Shown: positions 14,076 through 19,486 of the stretch, in pieces
Position numbering within the stretch: the stretch's first letter is position 1
Layout of the letters: every line of letters starts with the position of its first letter
NCBI GenBank assembly: GCA_964560165.1
Contig: CAZLLB010000038.1
Span: 1 to 19,486 of the forward strand
Direction: 5' to 3'
Source: Parvibaculum sp964560165
GTDB lineage: Bacteria; Pseudomonadota; Alphaproteobacteria; Parvibaculales; Parvibaculaceae
Length of the DNA stretch: 19,486 nt
Notes under the pieces: generated by a model
The model's database searches: none
The model's input: only the letters and a program-made list of their open reading frames with translations
What the model was told of the DNA's origin: nothing
Position numbers and translations under genes: made by a program

Positions 14076-14873
14076 TCAGTCTGGAAATACTCTCACGCCC
14101 AGCCCCTTCAGCAGCACTGATTGCTGGCTTGCGCTGACCTTCATGCCATCGAAACCCGCGAGCCGTGTGATGTCGAAATCCTGCAATTCGGCATGGCGCA
14201 GATCGGCATTGTCGAAGCGCGCGCCAGCAATCTCGGCGGCGGACAGATTAGCGCCTGAAAGATCGGCACCCGTGAAATCGCATTGGCGCAAGTCGGCAAG
14301 GCAGAAGCTGCTCTCGGCGAGATTGCAGCCTTCAAAACTCACGCCTTGAAACCGCGCGGAATCGAAAATCGACCGTTGCAGAAACGCATGGGTGACGATG
14401 TGCCGATTGCCGATGGTTCGGCCGAAGCTCGCCTTCTCGAAATTCGCGCCCTGTGCTTTCGAATCCGCGACCTGCAGCCGATGCAGTTCCGCACCCGTAA
14501 AATTGCAGGCCGAAAGATTGCAACGACTGAAACCCGCGTCGCGCATTTTCGCATAGGCAAAATCGCAGCCCTTGCCGCTCTCTCGGTCAAAGAAGCTGCT
14601 GCCGGAGAATTTCGCATTGGTAAGCTGCGCGCGTGAAAAACTGCATTGCACGAAGACGCAGTTTTCAAATTGCGCCTCTTCAAGATCGGCTTTGCCGAAG
14701 CGTACGTCAGCGAAGCGGCAACGCCGGAAGGCGAGACCGGCGGCCATCACGCCGGTCCAGTCGATGGCGGAGAGGTCCGCCGCCTCAATGGCGACCCCAG
14801 CCGCAATGGCGGCGTCAAACGCGGCTTGCGGCAGAGGTTTGAGGCCATTCTGGTCCGCATCGGGAGAGGGCAT
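14076..14873 (-). CDS. Pentapeptide repeat-containing protein
   Basis: A 265-residue protein. From about residue 33 to 245 it is built of A(D/N)LxX-type pentapeptides, for example FRRCRFADVRFGKADLEEAQ, FSRCNLSACNFTGAEL and CDFTGADLSGANLSAAEI. These form a right-handed quadrilateral beta-helix (Rfr fold). Some family members mimic DNA and protect DNA gyrase (Qnr, MfpA), but most have no known role, and nothing here singles out gyrase. It has no signal peptide and is probably cytosolic. The ATG at 14873 has GAGG 6 bases upstream; the reading frame is open for 149 further codons, but these have no repeats and overlap dcd antisense. It is divergent from dcd and followed closely by the acetyltransferase gene. 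Confidence 0.88.
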   Translation of the reverse strand: MPSPDADQNGLKPLPQAAFDAAIAAGVAIEAADLSAIDWTGVMAAGLAFRRCRFADVRFGKADLEEAQFENCVFVQCSFSRAQLTNAKFSGSSFFDRESGKGCDFAYAKMRDAGFSRCNLSACNFTGAELHRLQVADSKAQGANFEKASFGRTIGNRHIVTHAFLQRSIFDSARFQGVSFEGCNLAESSFCLADLRQCDFTGADLSGANLSAAEIAGARFDNADLRHAELQDFDITRLAGFDGMKVSASQQSVLLKGLGVRVFPD

Positions 14874-14976
14874 GGGCGACCTCGTTAATCGCGTGGGGGA
14901 GGGTGAAGCTATCACCGCGCGCCGCAGGCACAAATAGTGAACACTTCTCCCTGCCAGAAAGCGTGGGTCTTGGCAC

Positions 14977-15005
14977 TTCCCGCCTCCGGTCCCCCGACCT
15001 ATAAC
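14977..15005 (+). promoter_or_regulatory. Possible dcd promoter
   Basis: TATAAC (15000-15005) is a good -10, with a poor -35 (TTCCCG, 14977-14982) at 17 bp. The predicted start near 15012 is consistent with the chosen dcd ATG at 15042 rather than the longer in-frame start at 14937. Confidence 0.35.
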
Positions 15006-15041
15006 TTGCGTCCGGCAGGCGGTGCCCATCAGGCGATGTAT

Positions 15042-16199
15042 ATGACGAAAACGGCGGACGATCTTTTCCCGAACCATGACGGGCTGGAAATCAGGCGCGG
15101 ACCCGGTCAGCTTCATGCGACCGGCATTCTGCCCGCGCATGGCATCCAGACGTTGATCCGCGAACAGGAAATCTGGGCGGCGCGCGAGATCGAGCCGAGC
15201 CAGATACAGCCTGCAAGCCTCGATCTTCGCCTTGGCGCGCATGCCTATCGGCTCCGCGCGAGCTTTCTGCCGGGCCCCGAGCGCGGCGTGATGGAATGTG
15301 TCGAGGAACTGACGCTGCACAAGATCGACCTCGCCGCGGGCGCCGTGCTCGAAACCGGCTGCGTCTATCTGGTGCCGCTGGTCGAGGCGCTGGCTCTGTC
15401 AGAGCGCACCTCCGCCGCCGCGAACCCGAAAAGCTCAACCGGCCGTCTCGACGTTTTCACCCGCGTCATCACCGATTTCGGCACCGAGTTCGATCAGGTC
15501 GTGGCGGGCTACAAAGGCCATCTCTATCTCGAGATCGCGCCGCGCACCTTCCCCATACTCGTGCGCACCGGCTCGCGCCTCGCGCAGATGCGCTTTCGTC
15601 GCGGCTCGCATACGAGTTCAGACGCCGAGATGAAGCGCTTGCATGACGAGATCAAACTGGTCGATGGCGAGGCCGACATCAGCGGCGGCATCGCGCTGAC
15701 GGTGAACCTGACGCCGGACAAGGACCACGACATCGTCGGCTATCGCGCCAAACGCCATTCGGGCGTGATCGACGTTGACAGGATCGCGGCTTACGAGGTG
15801 CTGGATTTCTGGGACCCCGTGCATGTGCGCCCCGGCAAGGGACTTATTCTGGATCCCGACGAATTCTACATTCTGGCCTCGCGCGAGGCGCTTCATATTC
15901 CGGCGACCCATGCGGCCGAAATGGTCGCCTATAATCCGCTGGTCGGCGAATTCCGCGTCCATTATGCGGGCTTCTTCGATCCGGGCTTTGGCGCGCGCGA
16001 AGCGGGCGGGGCAGGCAGCCGCATCGTGCTCGAAGTGCGCAGCCACGATGTGCCCTTCATCCTCGAAAATGGCCAGATCGTCGGCCGGTTCATCCTCGAG
16101 CGCCTGACCGACAAGCCAGCGGTGCTATATGGCGCGGGCCTCGGCTCGAATTATCAGCGTCAGGGCCTGAAGCTCTCCAAGCACTTCAAGCCGCTCTGA
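15042..16199 (+). CDS. dcd: 2'-deoxycytidine 5'-triphosphate deaminase, two-domain type
   Basis: A 385-residue dCTP deaminase of the long alphaproteobacterial type, about twice the ~193 residues of E. coli Dcd. It converts dCTP to dUTP, the precursor of dTMP. Both halves resemble the Dcd/dUTPase beta fold. The N-terminal half has SLDLRLG (59-65), the RSS-like SSTGRLD (131-137) and GHLYLEIAPRTFPILVRTGS (159-178). The C-terminal half has GFFDPGFG (310-317), IVLEVRSHDVPFILENGQIV and a closing YQRQG (371-375), like the nucleotide-covering tail of Dcd. ATG 15042 starts the family-like MTKTADDLFP; ATG 15036 is nearly equivalent. The lrgA-like gene begins 3 bp after the stop. Confidence 0.93.
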   Translation: MTKTADDLFPNHDGLEIRRGPGQLHATGILPAHGIQTLIREQEIWAAREIEPSQIQPASLDLRLGAHAYRLRASFLPGPERGVMECVEELTLHKIDLAAGAVLETGCVYLVPLVEALALSERTSAAANPKSSTGRLDVFTRVITDFGTEFDQVVAGYKGHLYLEIAPRTFPILVRTGSRLAQMRFRRGSHTSSDAEMKRLHDEIKLVDGEADISGGIALTVNLTPDKDHDIVGYRAKRHSGVIDVDRIAAYEVLDFWDPVHVRPGKGLILDPDEFYILASREALHIPATHAAEMVAYNPLVGEFRVHYAGFFDPGFGAREAGGAGSRIVLEVRSHDVPFILENGQIVGRFILERLTDKPAVLYGAGLGSNYQRQGLKLSKHFKPL

Positions 16200-16202
16200 C
16201 GC

Positions 16203-16586
16203 ATGAATTTCCGCCGCATCGCTTTTCTTGTCTTGGCGTTTTTGGCGCTGGTCGCCTGCAATGAGGCGGGCGGCCTCATCGCGGCGGCGCTTCACCTGCC
16301 GGTGCCGGGCACGGTGATCGGCCTGCTGATTCTGCTTGCCGCCCTGCTTGTCATGCGCCGCGTGCCCGAAGGGTTGCGCGACATGGCGGTGTTGCTGCTC
16401 ACTCATCTCAATCTCTTCTACGTTCCGGCGGGCGTCGGCGTGCTGGCCTATGTCGGTCTGATACGTCAGGATCTCTGGCCGATCATCGTCGTGATGTTCG
16501 TCAGCACCTTCCTTGCCACCATCGGCGCCGCGCTCGCCTTTCACTGGACCGCAAAACTCACTGGCAATGAGGAGCGCGAAGAATGA
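16203..16586 (+). CDS. CidA/LrgA family membrane protein
   Basis: A 127-residue inner-membrane protein with four predicted hydrophobic segments (about 6-24, 27-52, 62-83 and 88-112). The family motif LPVPGTVIGLLILLAALL (32-49) and the later FYVPAGVGVL (72-81) identify CidA/LrgA, the holin-like partner of LrgB/CidB. In staphylococci these pairs affect murein hydrolase activity and cell death; in Gram-negatives related pairs have been linked to export of small organic acids. It starts 3 bp after the dcd stop, and its own stop overlaps the LrgB start as ATGA, so translation is coupled. Confidence 0.9.
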   Translation: MNFRRIAFLVLAFLALVACNEAGGLIAAALHLPVPGTVIGLLILLAALLVMRRVPEGLRDMAVLLLTHLNLFYVPAGVGVLAYVGLIRQDLWPIIVVMFVSTFLATIGAALAFHWTAKLTGNEEREE

Positions 16587-17308
16587 GCGATGTGGCCCTT
16601 GCATGGATCGAGCAAAACGCGCTTGCCAGCAGCACATTCTGGCTGGCGCTGACCATCGCGATCTATTTCGTGGCGCGCCGTTTCCAGAACGCGACGGGCG
16701 GTAACCCGCTCGCCAACACCGTGCTGGTTGCGGCCCTGCCGATCATGGCTCTGCTCTATGTCACCGGGATTCCCGTCTCGCAGTATCGCGCTGGCGGCTG
16801 GCCGCTGCTCTGGCTTCTCGGCCCCGCCACCGTGGCGCTCGCCGTCCCGCTCTATATGAATTTTTCGATCGTGCGCGTGGCGCTGCTGCCCATGTGCGTC
16901 TCGCTGATCGTCGGCTCAGGGCTAGCCGTTCTTTCCGCCGTGGCGCTTGGCGATGCGATGGGCGCCAGCATCGAGACGGTGCGCTCGCTCGCGCCCAAGA
17001 CCGTGACGACACCCATCGCCATGGGCATCGCCGCCGAGATCGGCGGCATACCCGATCTCACCGCCGCCTTCGTGATCTTCACCGGCATCATCGGCGCGGT
17101 CTCGGCCAGCGCGATTTTCAACATCGCCCGCATCGGCGATCATCGCGCGCGCGGTTTTGCCACTGGCGTCGCCGCAGGCGGCATAGGCACGGCGCGCGCC
17201 TTTCAGGAAAGTTTTCTGGCGGGCACATTCTCAGGCGTCGGCATGACCCTGAACGGCATCATCACCGCGATTCTGTTGCCGCTTCTCTGGCTGTTCTTCG
17301 CCCGCTGA
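16583..17308 (+). CDS. LrgB family membrane protein
   Basis: A 241-residue polytopic inner-membrane protein and the usual partner of LrgA/CidA. Motifs are LLGPATVALAVPLY (78-91) and LAPKTVTTPIAMGIA (136-150), the family signature, followed by IFTGIIGAVSASAIFN. Near 195-208 it reads GVAAGGIGTARAFQ; many LrgB proteins as I recall have a His before the IGTA motif, which is Gly here. The role is as for the partner gene and the substrate is unknown. The ATG overlaps the upstream stop. The lrgB stop directly abuts the stop codon of the convergent radical SAM gene with no spacer, so no terminator separates the two. Confidence 0.92.
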   Translation: MSDVALAWIEQNALASSTFWLALTIAIYFVARRFQNATGGNPLANTVLVAALPIMALLYVTGIPVSQYRAGGWPLLWLLGPATVALAVPLYMNFSIVRVALLPMCVSLIVGSGLAVLSAVALGDAMGASIETVRSLAPKTVTTPIAMGIAAEIGGIPDLTAAFVIFTGIIGAVSASAIFNIARIGDHRARGFATGVAAGGIGTARAFQESFLAGTFSGVGMTLNGIITAILLPLLWLFFAR

Positions 17309-18259
17309 TCACGCCGCCGAGCAACTCGCGCCGCCCAGCACGCAAAACTTTGCGCAATGGCGGTGATTGAGCTTCACCGGCCTGAAACTTTCGGCAAGCG
17401 TTTCACCAAGATCGAATTGCGGATCGTCAGGCAGCAGCGTACAGGCGATGACATGCGGCACGGCCTCTCCCTTGCGCTTCACCACCATGCGGCTCGTCGC
17501 GCACATGACGCTGGCCGGATCGACATGCAAAATGTCCCAACACGCCGTGGTGATTTCGGGCACCTCCGCCTGCTCGTCCATTTCGGGAAAAAGCACCAAC
17601 GCACCGGGATGGTTCGCATCGAGCGGAATGGCGTGGCGGGCAAAGAGCGCGGCAAACCCGGCGCGCATCGCCGCCTCATCCGTGCTCGCGCCCATGCGCC
17701 CGGCAACAGCCAGAGAGAAGCCTTCACGCGCCAGCCAGCACATGCCTTCCATCGTCTTCTCAAAGCTGCCTGCGCCGCGCTCGGCATCATGGGCCGCCGC
17801 CTGATGATGATCGATGCTGACGCGCAGACGCAGCCTCGCGCCATGCTGCGCCTTGAGTGCCAGAAGTCCGTCGCGCACGCGCGAGCGCATCATCGGCTGC
17901 ATGGCATTGGTGAGCACCAGCACCTCATGCCCGCGCGATAGCGCATCGCCGAGCATTACGAGAATATCGGGATTCATGAACGGCTCGCCGCCGGTGAAAC
18001 CGATCTCCCGCGTCGCGAGCCCGCCCATCGCGATCTCGTCGAAAAAAGCTCCCGCCTCGGCGGCAGTGATATAGGCAAGACGATCTTCCGTCGGGCTCGA
18101 GTGGATATAGCAATGCGCGCATTCGATATTGCAAAGCGTGCCGGTATTGATCCAGAGCGTCTCAAGCCGGATGAGGTTCACGGACGCGCGCGTCTCGCCC
18201 TTCGCCGTGATATCGGGATGGGAGAATTTGGCGAGCACGGAGGCGGGCGATGCAGTCAT
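17309..18259 (-). CDS. Radical SAM protein with C-terminal cysteine cluster
   Basis: A 316-residue radical SAM enzyme. The cluster motif CxxxCxxC is C43NIECAHC50, followed by GFTGGEP (87-93, SAM-binding GGE motif) and later strands LVLTNAMQ and RVSIDHHQ. The C-terminal part holds C240, C253, C273, C302, C306 and C313, the last three as CAKFCVLGGASC. This suggests a second iron-sulfur cluster of SPASM or Twitch type, by analogy only. The substrate is not recognisable. I chose ATG 18259 over ATG 18298 because the extra 13 residues look non-family; neither has a clear Shine-Dalgarno. It is divergent from the DUF2804 gene across 85 bp. Confidence 0.87.
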   Translation of the reverse strand: MTASPASVLAKFSHPDITAKGETRASVNLIRLETLWINTGTLCNIECAHCYIHSSPTEDRLAYITAAEAGAFFDEIAMGGLATREIGFTGGEPFMNPDILVMLGDALSRGHEVLVLTNAMQPMMRSRVRDGLLALKAQHGARLRLRVSIDHHQAAAHDAERGAGSFEKTMEGMCWLAREGFSLAVAGRMGASTDEAAMRAGFAALFARHAIPLDANHPGALVLFPEMDEQAEVPEITTACWDILHVDPASVMCATSRMVVKRKGEAVPHVIACTLLPDDPQFDLGETLAESFRPVKLNHRHCAKFCVLGGASCSAA

Positions 18260-18344
18260 GGCTGGAGCATAGCATTTCCTCCCGCCCGTCCGGTTCACAA
18301 ATCAGAGAGACAAGCGATAGACTGCGCCGCAAAAGGGAGACGAC

Positions 18345-19364
18345 ATGCAGCGCGAATTGACGGCGGGAGAGCTTCTGGACGGCGCAGGCCAATTGGTCGA
18401 GGCGGGCTGGGCGCGGGCTGAAGCACGCCGCTACCGCCGCGCCGCCATTCGCGCGCCCTGGCACCGCATCAAGGAATGGGATTATTACTGCATCACGGAT
18501 GAGACCTGCGGCCTCGCGCTGACGGTCGCCGACAATTCCTATATGGGCCTGCTTTCCGCTTCGTGGCTCGACTTCACGAGGCCAAAAACCATCACCGATA
18601 GTGTCATGCTGCCTTTCACGCTAGGCCGCATGAAGCTGCCCGAAAGCGCCGATGCGGGCGACATCGTGCAGAGCCATCCAAAAATCGAGCTGGCGTTTCG
18701 CCACGTTCCGGGCGGCCGTGTGCTGAGTGTCGATTACCCCGGCTTTGCGCGAGGGCGCGGGCTCCGTGGCGAGATACATCTGGCCCAGCCCGCCATGGAC
18801 CGCATGGTCATCGCGACGCCCTTCCCCAAAGCGCCGCGCGCCTTTTACTACAATCAGAAAATCAACTGCCTGCCCGCCTCGGGAGAAATCATTTTCGACG
18901 GCAAGGCGCACAGCTTCGAGCCGTCATCGGCGGCAGGCGTGCTCGATTGGGGGCGCGGCGTCTGGACCTATGACAACACATGGTACTGGGGCTCGGCCTC
19001 TGGCCGCGTGGCCGGGCGCAGCTTCGGTTTCAACATCGGATATGGCTTCGGCGACACCTCGGCTGCCACCGAGAACATGGTCTTTCTCGATGGCAAGGCG
19101 CACAAGCTGGGCGATGTGACCTTCCACATGCCGCAAGGCACATTCGACGGCGCGCCCTGGACTTTCACCAGCGGCGATGGGCGCTTTGAAATGAATTTCG
19201 AGCCGATCATCGACCGCGCCGCCGCAACGGATATCAAGATCCTGCGCTCCATCCAGCATCAGGTCTTCGGCCGCTTTTCCGGCTTCGTCATTCTGGACGA
19301 CGGCAGCAAATTCTCCGTCGAACACCTGCTCGGCTTTACCGAAGAGGTAGAGAACCGCTGGTAG
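18345..19364 (+). CDS. DUF2804 domain-containing protein
   Basis: A 339-residue protein of the DUF2804 family, recognised by FYYNQKINCLPASGEIIFDG (about 167-186), VWTYDNTWYWGSASG and GFNIGYGFGDTSAATENMVF in the second half. It is rich in aromatic residues and beta strands, reminiscent of lipocalin-like AttH/CrtC hydratase folds, but that is inference. No signal peptide is seen, so it is probably cytosolic. The start ATG has GGGAG 6 bases upstream. It is divergent from the radical SAM gene and followed 46 bp later by a tRNA gene. The function is unknown; the fold and tryptophan-rich barrel suggest a hydrophobic ligand. Confidence 0.85.
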   Translation: MQRELTAGELLDGAGQLVEAGWARAEARRYRRAAIRAPWHRIKEWDYYCITDETCGLALTVADNSYMGLLSASWLDFTRPKTITDSVMLPFTLGRMKLPESADAGDIVQSHPKIELAFRHVPGGRVLSVDYPGFARGRGLRGEIHLAQPAMDRMVIATPFPKAPRAFYYNQKINCLPASGEIIFDGKAHSFEPSSAAGVLDWGRGVWTYDNTWYWGSASGRVAGRSFGFNIGYGFGDTSAATENMVFLDGKAHKLGDVTFHMPQGTFDGAPWTFTSGDGRFEMNFEPIIDRAAATDIKILRSIQHQVFGRFSGFVILDDGSKFSVEHLLGFTEEVENRW

Positions 19365-19369
19365 GCCCC

Positions 19370-19399
19370 TTGCGCAAAAGGCGGCGGAAAGGCTACATC
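19370..19399 (+). promoter_or_regulatory. Possible promoter for tRNA-Gly
   Basis: TTGCGC (19370-19375), an 18-bp spacer and TACATC (19394-19399) lie at the right distance before the tRNA (predicted start about 19405). The match is weak, but tRNA genes need a nearby promoter and the DUF2804 stop is only 46 bp upstream. Confidence 0.35.
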
Positions 19400-19410
19400 T
19401 GAGGCGGCAG

Positions 19411-19484
19411 GCGGGTGTAGCTCAATGGTAGAGCAGAAGCTTCCCAAGCTTACGACGAGGGTTCGATTCCCTTCACCCGCTCCA
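19411..19484 (+). tRNA. tRNA-Gly, anticodon CCC
   Basis: A 74-nt cloverleaf. The acceptor stem is GCGGGTG/CACCCGC, the D arm GCTC/GAGC, and the anticodon arm GAAGC-TTCCCAA-GCTTA places CCC at 34-36. The T arm is GAGGG-TTCGATT-CCCTT, the discriminator base is T, and CCA is encoded. The last pair of the anticodon stem (27-43) is G-A, not Watson-Crick. It reads GGG codons. Confidence 0.95.
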
Positions 19485-19486
19485 GA

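Noticed and set aside
14076..14873. Qnr-type gyrase protection protein
   Set aside because: The fold is shared by many pentapeptide proteins; I could not find Qnr-specific loops or other distinguishing features.
14874..15320. N-terminal extension of the pentapeptide protein
   Set aside because: The open frame continues 149 codons upstream but carries no pentapeptides and is antisense to dcd. The ATG at 14873 has its own ribosome binding site.

Overview
The window looks like chromosome of a GC-rich alphaproteobacterium, most likely Hyphomicrobiales-like or Parvibaculum-like. The evidence is a GcrA cell-cycle regulator, a SAM-II riboswitch in front of metZ, the long two-domain dCTP deaminase, and the grouping of argD-argF-hslO, apaG-metZ and dcd, which I recall as typical of this class. 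The genus is a guess. No transposase, integrase, phage gene or CRISPR array is visible.

Layout. 1-453 is the 3' end of phoB (+). 554-1441 is an APH-fold phosphotransferase (-) that looks like an accessory insertion. 1631-2143 is gcrA (-) with a strong terminator behind it and a perfect DnaA box in its upstream region. 2439-3311 is an orphan ABC-2 permease (+). 3312-3654 is non-coding and holds a 15-bp inverted repeat, a near-consensus promoter and an immediate intrinsic terminator, followed by the argD leader. 3655-7423 is a compact run (+): argD, argF, hslO and a lipoprotein, with ATGA overlaps at argD/argF and hslO/lipoprotein. argE (7463-8629, -) converges on it. An imperfect palindromic repeat follows. 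8810-10804 (-) is a two-domain alcohol-forming fatty acyl-CoA reductase of the Marinobacter FarA/Maqu_2220 type. It is divergent from a DUF1428 gene (11020-11373, +) across a TetR-like operator palindrome. A second repeat element separates DUF1428 from apaG (11500-11892, -). metZ (12083-13261, -) lies upstream of apaG and is preceded by a SAM-II aptamer, a predicted antiterminator and a terminator. A hexapeptide acetyltransferase and a pentapeptide-repeat protein (-) come next. They are divergent from dcd, which is followed by an LrgA/LrgB pair (+). lrgB abuts a convergent radical SAM gene (-), which is divergent from a DUF2804 gene (+). The window ends with tRNA-Gly(CCC).

How the genes work together. 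ArgD, ArgF and ArgE are three steps of arginine synthesis. MetZ makes homocysteine and is probably shut off by SAM. Dcd feeds dTTP synthesis through dUTP. GcrA belongs to the DnaA-GcrA-CtrA-CcrM cell-cycle circuit, and PhoB controls phosphate starvation. The accessory parts are the APH-like gene, the fatty acyl-CoA reductase, the acetyltransferase/pentapeptide pair and the radical SAM/DUF2804 pair. I see no clear defence or otherwise wholly new multi-gene system. The best leads are the acyl-CoA reductase with its operator, the radical SAM/DUF2804 pair, the promoter-terminator unit at 3323-3423 and the DnaA box at gcrA.
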